Assembly: GCF_034372165.1 (NCBI RefSeq)
Contig: NZ_CP139698.1
Span: 372,001 to 436,000 of the forward strand
Source of the DNA: Christiangramia sp. OXR-203
GTDB taxonomy: Bacteria > Bacteroidota > Bacteroidia > Flavobacteriales > Flavobacteriaceae
DNA length: 64,000 nucleotides
Reading direction: 5' to 3'
Shown piece after piece: positions 41,304 through 49,694 of the stretch (position 1 is the stretch's first letter; each line of letters opens with the position of its first letter). A program made the translations under genes and the position numbers. Below the pieces are notes generated by a model. That model searched no databases, was not told where the DNA came from, and worked only from the letters and a program-made list of their open reading frames with translations.

Positions 41304-41311
41304 TATTTTTG
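41304..41311 (+). promoter_or_regulatory. -7 element of the dsbD-like gene
   Basis: An exact TATTTTTG match to TAnnTTTG lies 34 nt before the ATG at 41346. The rest of the 41064-41345 spacer is AT-rich. It includes an 18-bp palindrome, CTATTTAA-TT-TTAAATAG (41102-41119), and nothing else recognisable. Confidence 0.45.
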
Positions 41312-41345
41312 AAGCCGTTCAAATTCATTTAAAGGCGCAGTTTAT

Positions 41346-43343
41346 ATGCATATTTCTTTAGGACATTTTAAAAAAGGTCTGTTTCTATTCTGTTTATTAT
41401 TTACCATTGGCGCGACCGCTCAAATCCAGGATCCGGTAAAATGGACTTCTGAAGTTGAAAAAGTTTCAGAGAACGAATACGATCTTATATTTGAAGCCAG
41501 CATTCAAAATAAGTGGCATTTATACTCACAAACTCAGCCTGAAGGAGCTGTAAATTCTACGGTGTTTACCTTCGAAGACCAAAATGCTGCCTATGAACTA
41601 GTAGAGGAAACCAAAGAGAGTGAGTCAATTACTGAATTTGACAAGGTATTTGAAACAGATCTCAGCTATTTTCTGGACGAAGCAACATTTACTCAGCGTG
41701 TACGGGTTATCGATACCACCTTATCCACTATAATTGCCAGGATCGAATACCAGGCCTGCGATGATGAAGCCTGTATATTTGACTCGAAAAAATTTACTTT
41801 TCAGCTAAAGGAAGGCGCTAATCCGACAAAGCTTGACCTTGAAGAAACAGATAATCTTGATGCTGAAGAAAAACGTTCTTTCTGGGGAATATTTATTATA
41901 GCTTTCCTATCAGGATTTGCAGCTCTGCTTACACCATGCGTTTTCCCAATGATTCCTATGACAGTAAGCTTTTTCACCAAGCAGTCGAAATCACGTGCAG
42001 CTGGAATAAGAAATGCTATTTTCTACGGAATTTCCATCGTTGTTATCTATGTACTTCTAGGCTCATTGGTCACCCTCATCTTTGGAGCTGATAGTCTGAA
42101 TGCTTTATCCACCAATGTGTGGTTTAACATGATATTTTTTATACTTCTTGTGGTTTTCGCAATGTCCTTTATGGGAGCTTTTGAGATCGTACTGCCAAGT
42201 AGTTGGGGAACAAGGATCGACTCAAAAGCAGATAGAGGTGGATTAGTTGGAATATTTTTTATGGCGCTGGCCTTAGCGATCGTTTCATTTTCATGTACTG
42301 GGCCAATTGTGGGAACTTTGCTGGTGGAAGCGGCTTCAAAAGGAGGTATTGCACCAATTATAGGGATGCTCGGATTTTCACTGGCAATCGCCCTTCCATT
42401 TGCTTTGTTCGCGGCCTTCCCGGGCTGGATGAACAGCTTGCCCAAATCTGGTGGTTGGTTAAATACGGTCAAGGTAGTATTGGGATTCCTTGAATTGGCA
42501 CTGGCATTTAAATTTCTTTCGAATGCAGATCTGGTCTTGCAGTTGCATTTTCTCGAAAGAGAGGTGTTCCTGGCCATTTGGATAGCGATCTTTGCTGTAC
42601 TTGCTTTGTATCTCTTCGGAAAATTACGTTTACCACATGATTCTCCACTCGAATTTATATCTGTTGGAAGATTATTATTAGGAATTATAGTTCTAACATT
42701 TACCATTTATTTGATCCCTGGCTTATGGGGAGCACCTTTAAAGATCATTAGTGGTTTTCCTCCGCCATTGCAATACAGTGAATCACCGGATGGTATAGGA
42801 AGTTCCGGAGGACTTAATTCGAACGTTAACTCCAACCTTCCTGAAGGAGCTGATTATGGACCTCATGATCTGGTTAGCTTCCATGATTATGAACAGGGAA
42901 TGGCGTATGCAGAAAAGCAGAATTTACCAGTGCTTCTTGATTTTACAGGGCATGCTTGTGTAAATTGTAGAAAGATGGAAGAAAGAGTGTGGAGCGAAGA
43001 TGAAGTGTTGAATTTACTTAAGAACGATATCGTATTGATTTCTCTTTATGTAGATGATCAAAGGGATCTTCCTGAGCATGAACAATATGTTTCTGAAGCT
43101 ACTGGTAAGGAAATTGAAACCATAGGAAATAAATGGAGTGATTTCCAGATCACAAACTATAAGGCAAATGCGCAACCATATTATGTATTACTTGACAATG
43201 AAGGCAATAAATTAAATGATCCCATTGCTTACGAACCAGATGCTGATAAATATTTACAGTGGCTAAAGAATGGGGTGAATAATTTCTATGATGATGAATC
43301 AGTGGATAATTTGAATGAAAACTCTTCATCTATTTTTCAGTAA
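41346..43343 (+). CDS. dsbD: Thiol:disulfide interchange protein (DsbD family)
   Basis: The protein has 665 residues. A signal peptide ends TIGATAQ. An N-terminal periplasmic domain (about 25-165) carries the Cys pair in YQACDDEACIFD. A DsbD/CcdA membrane core of about eight helices has redox cysteines in TPCVFPMIPMTVSFF and SCTGPIVGTLLV. A C-terminal thioredoxin-like domain has its Cys pair in TGHACVNCRKMEE near residue 540. It passes electrons from cytoplasmic thioredoxin to periplasmic disulfide and cytochrome-maturation proteins. All three cysteine pairs are present. Confidence 0.93.
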   Translation: MHISLGHFKKGLFLFCLLFTIGATAQIQDPVKWTSEVEKVSENEYDLIFEASIQNKWHLYSQTQPEGAVNSTVFTFEDQNAAYELVEETKESESITEFDKVFETDLSYFLDEATFTQRVRVIDTTLSTIIARIEYQACDDEACIFDSKKFTFQLKEGANPTKLDLEETDNLDAEEKRSFWGIFIIAFLSGFAALLTPCVFPMIPMTVSFFTKQSKSRAAGIRNAIFYGISIVVIYVLLGSLVTLIFGADSLNALSTNVWFNMIFFILLVVFAMSFMGAFEIVLPSSWGTRIDSKADRGGLVGIFFMALALAIVSFSCTGPIVGTLLVEAASKGGIAPIIGMLGFSLAIALPFALFAAFPGWMNSLPKSGGWLNTVKVVLGFLELALAFKFLSNADLVLQLHFLEREVFLAIWIAIFAVLALYLFGKLRLPHDSPLEFISVGRLLLGIIVLTFTIYLIPGLWGAPLKIISGFPPPLQYSESPDGIGSSGGLNSNVNSNLPEGADYGPHDLVSFHDYEQGMAYAEKQNLPVLLDFTGHACVNCRKMEERVWSEDEVLNLLKNDIVLISLYVDDQRDLPEHEQYVSEATGKEIETIGNKWSDFQITNYKANAQPYYVLLDNEGNKLNDPIAYEPDADKYLQWLKNGVNNFYDDESVDNLNENSSSIFQ

Positions 43344-43457
43344 GCTATAGTTTCGTTCAAGGTTTTTAAACCTGAAATTGAACCTGGTTTCTTCCGTAGA
43401 GAGTCAAGCGCTTTATGACAGAAATTGAAAGCAAGGATTTTTGTAGTTCAAAATACT

Positions 43458-43518
43458 ATATAGTAAAATTTCAGTATTAAACTTTATATACATAAAATTG
43501 AATACTGAAATTTCTATA
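43458..43518. terminator. Long AT-rich inverted repeat, probable bidirectional terminator
   Basis: AAATTTCAGTATT (43466-43478) pairs perfectly with AATACTGAAATTT (43501-43513). TATAG/CTATA extends the stem past a 2-nt bulge, with a 22-nt loop. It lies between convergent dsbD and the small minus-strand gene. A classical T-run is missing, so another role is possible. Confidence 0.5.
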
Positions 43519-43555
43519 ATTGATCTGCGTATTGTTTAATTAAGGTGGATTAGAC

Positions 43556-43792
43556 CTAGTTTTCTTTTACAGTTTCACGATCCCAACCTCTATCTACACC
43601 TAATTTTTTTTGTTCTTCTATGCTTTCTTTCCGAAGGTTATGAAGTGTGTACGCCAGGTAGCCGGCATAAAGAACAGAAAATACTCCGATACCTAATTTT
43701 CCTCCTTTGATTGCGGCTTTCTTACCAGATTTATAAATAATTCCTCTGACTAAAAATTTAGTTCCTAATTTCATTATATGTCCAATACCCAT
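43556..43792 (-). CDS. Small hypothetical protein, one membrane helix
   Basis: The 78-residue protein has a basic N-terminal half (MKLGTKFLVRGIIYKSGKKAAIKGGKLG) and one hydrophobic segment (IGVFSVLYAGYLAYTL, about 35-50). The tail is charged and helical, ending RGWDRETVKEN. An inner ATG (MKLGTK..) may be the true start. No family is recognised. It lies 30 nt downstream of the SDR gene and is probably its operon partner. Confidence 0.6.
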   Translation of the reverse strand: MGIGHIMKLGTKFLVRGIIYKSGKKAAIKGGKLGIGVFSVLYAGYLAYTLHNLRKESIEEQKKLGVDRGWDRETVKEN

Positions 43793-43822
43793 AATTTCTA
43801 TTTTAATTGATTTTTATTAATT

Positions 43823-44563
43823 CTATGCTTTTCCGGTTGGTTTCACTAAAAGCTCATTCACATTTACAGAAGCTGGTTGTGAAACCGCGTAATATACTGC
43901 ATTTGCTATGCTAGCAGGATCGAGCATGGGTTCATCACCTCCGTAGTCCTTATCTTCCAGTAATTCAGTATCTGTAATTCCATCTCTTAAGTTGGTGTCC
44001 ACAGTACCCGGTTCGACCGCAGTAACCCGAATATTGAATTCGGGAGAAAGTTCCATTCTCATTGCCTTACTGAGTTCGATGATCGCAGCTTTAGACGCTC
44101 CATAGACGGCACCACCGGCAAAAATTTCCTTTCCATCCACACTGGCGATATTTATAATATGACCATCTTCCTGTTTTTTCATAAGTGGTAGAACAGAGTA
44201 AATACATCTAAGTGTACCCTGAACATTCACCTCTATAGTAGACAACCATTCATCCAGATGTCGGTTCTTTAAGTAGGTGAGTGGCATAATCCCTGCAGAA
44301 TTAACCAGAATATCTATTCGGCCATATTTTTCGTCAACTTTACCAAATGCCTTGGTGACACTTTCTGTGCTGGTGACATCCAGTTCCACTACCATAGATT
44401 CACCTGGCAGTTCCTGCTGAATTTTTTCCATTTCAAGAACACTTCTGCTCGCAAGCACTACGGTGAAATTTTTATTAGATAATTTTATCGCGATCGCTTT
44501 GCCAATTCCGCTACTGGCTCCCGTGATAACTGCTACTCGATCCTTTTCATTCATCATTTTCAT
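43823..44563 (-). CDS. Short-chain dehydrogenase/reductase
   Basis: The 246-residue classical SDR has the cofactor-binding TGASSGIGKAIAIKL near residue 14, LVNSAGIMP, the catalytic Ser in INIASVDGKE and YGASKAA with Tyr/Lys. The C-terminus has VEPGTVDTNLRDGI. An Arg after the second beta strand (ASRS) favours NADPH. The substrate cannot be told. Three Met codons lie close together at the start, so the start may be up to 9 nt later. Confidence 0.9.
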   Translation of the reverse strand: MKMMNEKDRVAVITGASSGIGKAIAIKLSNKNFTVVLASRSVLEMEKIQQELPGESMVVELDVTSTESVTKAFGKVDEKYGRIDILVNSAGIMPLTYLKNRHLDEWLSTIEVNVQGTLRCIYSVLPLMKKQEDGHIINIASVDGKEIFAGGAVYGASKAAIIELSKAMRMELSPEFNIRVTAVEPGTVDTNLRDGITDTELLEDKDYGGDEPMLDPASIANAVYYAVSQPASVNVNELLVKPTGKA

Positions 44564-44687
44564 TTTGAGTAAGATGTCTATTTACCAGCGTTTTCTGCGT
44601 TAAAATAGATTCAAATAACACATATTTAACGAATTCGGACTTTTCTGAAATAAGATTCATTCTATCTTCGTAGAAAATTTTCAGGAT

Positions 44688-45698
44688 TTGACGAAGCACC
44701 TTTACCTATTATTTATTCCGATTTTTCTACTTGCAGCATGCAGCAGTGATGATGATGGCAACCAGAGCGTGCAGACTTCGGCAACCGCCTGGGTGCTGGC
44801 CACGAACCATAACGGGGAAGTCAGGAAGTATGATATCAATAATGCGACTTCCAGTACTTTCAAACTAAATTCTTCAGATGCTGAAGGGATATATTATAAT
44901 CCTGCCGATAATGGTTTTACGGTCGTGTCCAGAATTCCTGGTAGACTGGAATCTTATCATAACATAACCGATTATGCAAATAGTGTCGAGGTTGAACTTG
45001 ATGCCGATATTCTCGGGAACATTCATTACCAGAGTGGGAGGGATCTTGCAGTTCAGGGTGATATTTATGTGGTTTCAGATAATACAGATCTGGATCTTGA
45101 TGAAACTACACCAGAAGGTCGTTTATTCATTTATGTACGGGAAGAAAACTCCTTTAAACTGCGGAATGTTGTAACCACGAAATTTAAGCTCTGGGGTCTG
45201 GAGTTTATAGGGAACGATCTTTATGCAGCGGTGGATGAAACCAACAAAATTGCTGTTTACAGGGATTTTGCTGCTACTTATGCTACGAATGTGCCGGCGA
45301 CTGCCAATAAGCAGGTGGCATTCCAAGGCCTGCTTCGAACTCACGGTCTGGACTTCGAGAATGGTATCATGGTGCTCTCAGATATTGGGGAAGCTGAATC
45401 TGCTACAGATGGAGGATTGCATATTATTCAGAATTTTGAAGAAAAATTTAATGCTGCTCAAAATGGTTTTGTGGCTCTTGAGGAGCAATTCCGGATCTCT
45501 GGAGATAATACATTGCTGGGTAATCCTGTTAATGTGGTGTACAATAGCGCTTACAACGTGATATTTGTTGCTGAAGCTGCAAATAATGGTGGTAAGATCC
45601 TTGCTTTCAACGATGCGACTTCAGTTTCAGGAAATATATCACCAGACCTGCAATACGATATGCCAGGTGTTTCTTCTGTATTTTTCCACACAGAATAA
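44688..45698 (+). CDS. Predicted surface lipoprotein, beta-propeller-like (copy B)
   Basis: The 336-residue protein, from a TTG start, has a lipoprotein signal peptide ending LLAAC (Cys18) followed by SSDDDG, an acidic stretch consistent with surface export. The body is homologous over its whole length to the protein at 1346-2365: DAEGIYYNPADNGFTVVSR, LWGLEFIGNDLYAAVD, RTHGLDFENGIMVLSDIG, LGNPVNVVYNSAYNVIFVAE. A beta-propeller is inferred from the repeating blades. No ATG is available in frame upstream, and a TATCTTCG near-consensus -7 box lies at 44663-44670. The function is unknown. Confidence 0.85.
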   Translation: MTKHLYLLFIPIFLLAACSSDDDGNQSVQTSATAWVLATNHNGEVRKYDINNATSSTFKLNSSDAEGIYYNPADNGFTVVSRIPGRLESYHNITDYANSVEVELDADILGNIHYQSGRDLAVQGDIYVVSDNTDLDLDETTPEGRLFIYVREENSFKLRNVVTTKFKLWGLEFIGNDLYAAVDETNKIAVYRDFAATYATNVPATANKQVAFQGLLRTHGLDFENGIMVLSDIGEAESATDGGLHIIQNFEEKFNAAQNGFVALEEQFRISGDNTLLGNPVNVVYNSAYNVIFVAEAANNGGKILAFNDATSVSGNISPDLQYDMPGVSSVFFHTE

Positions 45699-45819
45699 TC
45701 TTTGCTGAAGATCCCTTCAGAAAAAAAATAAGTATTTCAATTGCCCTTTATCGCTGGTGATTTAAGCGGGCCTTCTGTCCGTTTTAATTGAAGTTTGATG
45801 GCAGATAAAAAAATTGATA

Positions 45820-45827
45820 TACTTTTG
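45820..45827 (+). promoter_or_regulatory. -7 element of topA
   Basis: TACTTTTG matches TAnnTTTG, with TTTG at 45794-45797 (22-bp spacer, a little long). It lies inside the longer open frame and supports the ATG at 45849. Confidence 0.45.
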
Positions 45828-45848
45828 CAACTACAAACCAACAGATTT

Positions 45849-48413
45849 ATGGCTAAGAATTTAGTGATTGTTGAGTCTCCTGCTAAGGCTAAAACCATTG
45901 AAAAGTTTCTAGGAAGCGATTATAAAGTTGCCTCCAGTTTTGGGCATATCGCCGATTTGCCTACTAAGGAAATAGGGGTTGATACCGAAGGAGATTTTAC
46001 ACCTAAATACATTGTATCTAAAGATAAGAAGGATGTCGTAAAAAAGCTTAAGAGTCTTGCTAAAACTGCTGAAATGGTATGGTTAGCAAGTGATGAGGAT
46101 CGGGAAGGAGAGGCAATTGCCTGGCACCTTGCAGAGGAGCTCAAGCTGGAAGACGATAAAACTAAAAGAATCGTATTTCATGAGATCACCAAGTCGGCGA
46201 TCCTGAAGGCGATCGATAATCCCAGGAAAATAGATTATAACCTGGTGAACGCTCAGCAGGCTCGTAGAGTTTTGGACAGACTGGTAGGTTATGAACTTTC
46301 ACCAGTACTCTGGAGAAAAGTAAAAGGTGGCCTTTCGGCTGGTCGAGTACAATCTGTAGCAGTAAGATTGATCGTAGAGCGTGAAAGAGAAATTCAGGAT
46401 TTTACCGCACAGGCATCTTATAGAATTGATGCTGAATTTTCTACGGAAGAAGGAAAGTCCTTTAAGGCTAAGATTCCGAAGAACTTCGATACAAAAGAAG
46501 AGGCAGAACAATTTCTGAAGGATAATCTAGGTGCAAGTTTTAAGGTTTCAGACCTTACTACGAAACCAGCCAAGAAAACTCCTGCGCCTCCATTTACAAC
46601 ATCAACATTGCAACAGGAGGCTGCAAGAAAACTATATTTTTCAGTAAGTAAGACCATGACCATGGCGCAGCGTTTATACGAAGCCGGTCATATTACTTAT
46701 ATGAGAACAGATTCTGTAAACCTTTCCGAAGAAGCCAGAAAGGGAGCTAAAGAAGAAATTGAAAAGGCTTACGGAGATAAGTACGCCAAGGCAAGACAGT
46801 TTAAGGGCAAATCCAAGGGAGCTCAGGAAGCTCACGAAGCCATTCGTCCTACAAGCTTCAAAAAACATACAATTTCCGGGGATCGTGATCAGCAAAGATT
46901 ATATGAGCTGATCTGGAAAAGAGCGATTGCGTCACAAATGAGCGATGCACAGCTGGAAAGAACCAATGTGAAGATTGAGGCAGATAAGCACGATAATCAG
47001 TTTTCAGCCAATGGAGAGGTTTTAAAATTCGACGGATTCCTGAAAGTTTACCTGGAAGGTAGCGATGATGAGGATGAAGAACAAAGCGGAATGTTACCGG
47101 CTTTAAAGGTTTCACAGGCTTTAAACAACGAATATATCACTGCGACCGAAAGATTTACCAGACCTCCTTATCGTTATACGGAAGCTTCGCTGGTTAAAAA
47201 ACTGGAAGAACTTGGTATTGGTAGACCTTCTACTTATGCGCCAACGATTTCAACCGTTCAGTCCAGGAATTATATTGAAAAAGGTTCTGTAGATGGAACC
47301 GAAAGAGAATATTTGCAATTCACTCTGAAGAATCAAAAGGTTAAGGAAGAGAAATTAACCGAAACCGTAGGTAGTGATAAAGGAAAACTTGTTCCTACTG
47401 CAACCGGGATGGTCGTAAATGATTTTTTAGTGAATCATTTTTCTAATATTCTGGATTATAATTTCACCGCTAGAGTAGAAGAGAGTTTTGATAATATTGC
47501 TGAAGGAAATGAAGAGTGGAAGTCCATGATGAAGAACTTCTATAAAGATTTCCATCCTCATGTTCAGGATGTTGCACAAAATGCCGAAAGAGAAGTTGGG
47601 GAAAGAATTCTGGGTGAAGATCCTGAAAGCGGTAAACCTGTAAGTGTGCGCCTTGGTAAATTCGGACCTATGGTGCAGATTGGAAGTGTGGAAGATGAGG
47701 AAAAGCCTCGTTTCGCCAGTTTGAGCCCGGACCAGAGTATGGAAACGCTAACTTATGAGCAGGCAATGGACCTGTTTCAATTACCAAAAACACTTGGTGA
47801 GTATAAAGGCGAAAGTGTAGAGGTGAATAATGGACGTTATGGACCTTATGTACGCTTCGGTAAAACCTTTGTTTCTCTTGAAAAAGGAGAAGATCCTTTA
47901 AATGTCGAGTTTGACAGAGCTATGGAGCTTATCAAAGAGAAGGAAAAGGCAGATGCTCCTATTTATGAATATAAGGATCATCCGGTTCAAAAAGGAGTTG
48001 GTAGATTCGGACCCTATTTAAAGTGGAATGGAATGTTCATTAATGTGAACAAGAAGTATGACTTTGATAACCTTTCAGATAAAGATATCGAACAATTGAT
48101 CGATGATAAGATTCAGAAGGAAAAAGATAAGTTGATACACCACTGGGAAGATGAAGGAATTCGTGTGGAAAAAGCTCGTTGGGGAAGGTTTAATGTCATC
48201 AAAGGCAAAGCGAAGGTTGAGCTGCCTAAAACTACCAATGCCCAGGAATTAACCCTGGAAGAGGTGCAGGATATTCTGGAGAAAAGCGGTAAGACCAAGA
48301 AAAAGGCTGTTAAGAAAAAGCCGGCCAAGAAGAAAGCTGCGACCAGGAAGACGACTGCCAAAAAAACCACGACCAAGAAAACAACTAAAAAAACATCACC
48401 CAAAAAGAAATAA
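45849..48413 (+). CDS. topA: DNA topoisomerase I with a lysine-rich tail
   Basis: The protein has 854 residues from MAKNLVIVESPAKAKTIEKFLG, the Toprim start; the upstream in-frame ATG at 45795 is rejected because of the promoter. Toprim acidic residues occur in WLASDEDREGEAIAWHL. The active-site Tyr is in GHITYMRTDSVNLS near residue 283. C-terminal repeated domains of the flavobacterial type (LGKFGPMVQIG; NGRYGPYVRFG; VGRFGPYLKWN) replace zinc fingers. The last 45 residues are almost all Lys, Thr, Ala and Pro, histone-H1-like, and probably add DNA affinity. It relaxes negative supercoils. The next gene starts 3 nt after its stop. Confidence 0.97.
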   Translation: MAKNLVIVESPAKAKTIEKFLGSDYKVASSFGHIADLPTKEIGVDTEGDFTPKYIVSKDKKDVVKKLKSLAKTAEMVWLASDEDREGEAIAWHLAEELKLEDDKTKRIVFHEITKSAILKAIDNPRKIDYNLVNAQQARRVLDRLVGYELSPVLWRKVKGGLSAGRVQSVAVRLIVEREREIQDFTAQASYRIDAEFSTEEGKSFKAKIPKNFDTKEEAEQFLKDNLGASFKVSDLTTKPAKKTPAPPFTTSTLQQEAARKLYFSVSKTMTMAQRLYEAGHITYMRTDSVNLSEEARKGAKEEIEKAYGDKYAKARQFKGKSKGAQEAHEAIRPTSFKKHTISGDRDQQRLYELIWKRAIASQMSDAQLERTNVKIEADKHDNQFSANGEVLKFDGFLKVYLEGSDDEDEEQSGMLPALKVSQALNNEYITATERFTRPPYRYTEASLVKKLEELGIGRPSTYAPTISTVQSRNYIEKGSVDGTEREYLQFTLKNQKVKEEKLTETVGSDKGKLVPTATGMVVNDFLVNHFSNILDYNFTARVEESFDNIAEGNEEWKSMMKNFYKDFHPHVQDVAQNAEREVGERILGEDPESGKPVSVRLGKFGPMVQIGSVEDEEKPRFASLSPDQSMETLTYEQAMDLFQLPKTLGEYKGESVEVNNGRYGPYVRFGKTFVSLEKGEDPLNVEFDRAMELIKEKEKADAPIYEYKDHPVQKGVGRFGPYLKWNGMFINVNKKYDFDNLSDKDIEQLIDDKIQKEKDKLIHHWEDEGIRVEKARWGRFNVIKGKAKVELPKTTNAQELTLEEVQDILEKSGKTKKKAVKKKPAKKKAATRKTTAKKTTTKKTTKKTSPKKK

Positions 48414-48416
48414 TAT

Positions 48417-49577
48417 ATGGAGTTCGATTTTCTTAGTCCTGTATCAGAATTTTTACTGGATGAGATCACTCACCTGAATGCGCAAACCATAGGTGCTCAA
48501 TTAAAACTCCATACCTCTGAACAGGGTTTACCAGATCTTGATAAGGTTAGTGTAGCCATATTCGGAGTAAGAGAGAATCGCCGGGCTGTTAGAGAAGATT
48601 CAACACCCGACTTTGAGAGTTTACGCAGTCAGTTATATAGTTTATATCCTGGAAATTGGCGTTTGAACCTGGCAGATCTGGGAGACATTCAGGCTGGAGA
48701 TTCAGTTGAAGATACCTATTATGCAGTTTCAAACCTGTGTGCAGAACTAATTAAGCAGGATATAATTCCCGTGATTTTAGGTGGAAGTCAGGATCTCATT
48801 TATGCGCAGTATCGTGCATATGATCATCTTGATCAAATGGTGAATCTGGTAAATATCGATAGCAAATTTGATCTTGGTGACGCAGATAAACCTATTAGTA
48901 ATCAGTCGTTTGTAGGAAAAATCGTCGTAGATAAGCCGTATAATTTATTTAATTATAGTACGATTGGTTATCAGACCTATTTTAACTCCCAGGAGGAAAT
49001 AGAATTGATGGAGCGTTTGTTCTTTGAAGCGTATAGATTGGGGGAAGTGACTTCGAATATTGGTCACATGGAACCAATAATGCGAAATGCGAATCTCGTA
49101 GGTTTGGATATAAGATCTATAGACTCTGCATCAGCGAATTCAGATTACTTCAGTAGCCCTAATGGCTTTAATGGCAGGGAAATTTGTGCTTTATCACGAT
49201 ATGCAGGAATTAGTGATAAAGTGAGTTCATTTGGTATTTATGAATATCAGAATGAAATGAATAAACTCACTGATACGTTGGTAGCACAGATCATCTGGTA
49301 TTTCATTGAAGGGGTGAATTACCGTACAAATGAAAATACTATTTCAGCGAAAAAAGATTTTATTAAGTATCAGGTTCCAATAGATGATGAAATCCTGGTA
49401 TTCTTTAAGAGTCCTGTGAGCGGGCGCTGGTGGATCGAAATTCCTTTTTTAAATTCGGTCAATAATAAATTAAAAAGGCATACGTTATTACCTTGCAGTG
49501 AAGAAGATTATCTGGAAGCTTGCAATCAGGTAATCCCTGAACGGTGGTATAAGGCTAAAAGAAAAAACGAAGTATAA
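48417..49577 (+). CDS. Arginase/formimidoylglutamase-fold protein, probably inactive
   Basis: The 386-residue protein has the ureohydrolase fold, but the manganese ligands are degraded. GG-x-H is GGSQD near residue 122 (His to Gln). DAHxD is DSKFD near 149 (His to Lys). The SxDxDxxDP block is GLDIRSID near 229 (Asp to Arg). Homologues annotated as formimidoylglutamase occur beside gldK in Bacteroidota, so the position is meaningful. Loss of three ligands argues for a structural or regulatory role rather than hydrolysis. It is coupled to topA (3-nt gap) and followed by gldK after 117 nt. Confidence 0.85.
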   Translation: MEFDFLSPVSEFLLDEITHLNAQTIGAQLKLHTSEQGLPDLDKVSVAIFGVRENRRAVREDSTPDFESLRSQLYSLYPGNWRLNLADLGDIQAGDSVEDTYYAVSNLCAELIKQDIIPVILGGSQDLIYAQYRAYDHLDQMVNLVNIDSKFDLGDADKPISNQSFVGKIVVDKPYNLFNYSTIGYQTYFNSQEEIELMERLFFEAYRLGEVTSNIGHMEPIMRNANLVGLDIRSIDSASANSDYFSSPNGFNGREICALSRYAGISDKVSSFGIYEYQNEMNKLTDTLVAQIIWYFIEGVNYRTNENTISAKKDFIKYQVPIDDEILVFFKSPVSGRWWIEIPFLNSVNNKLKRHTLLPCSEEDYLEACNQVIPERWYKAKRKNEV

Positions 49578-49627
49578 AATATTAAAGTCAGGCATTATCG
49601 GTAATTGCTGTATTTTTATCGGAAATA

Positions 49628-49658
49628 TTGTTTTTTAGAAAATATTTAGATAGGTTTA
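49628..49658 (+). promoter_or_regulatory. Candidate gldK operon promoter
   Basis: TTG (49628-49630), a 20-bp spacer and TAGGTTTA (49651-49658), which matches TAnnTTTG except for the last base. It lies 36 nt before the gldK ATG and would allow the gld genes to be transcribed apart from topA. Confidence 0.5.
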
Positions 49659-49694
49659 CTGCCGTAAATCAAAATGTCTTAACCTAAGATAATT

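Noticed and set aside
42047-42706. 219-codon minus-strand ORF inside dsbD
   Set aside because: It is the complement shadow of the membrane-spanning part of dsbD, with no family features; dsbD itself shows clear domains over the same stretch.
45705-45728. CTGAAG/CTTCAG hairpin after the copy-B lipoprotein gene as a terminator
   Set aside because: On the plus strand it is followed by A residues, not T, so it lacks the U-tract needed.
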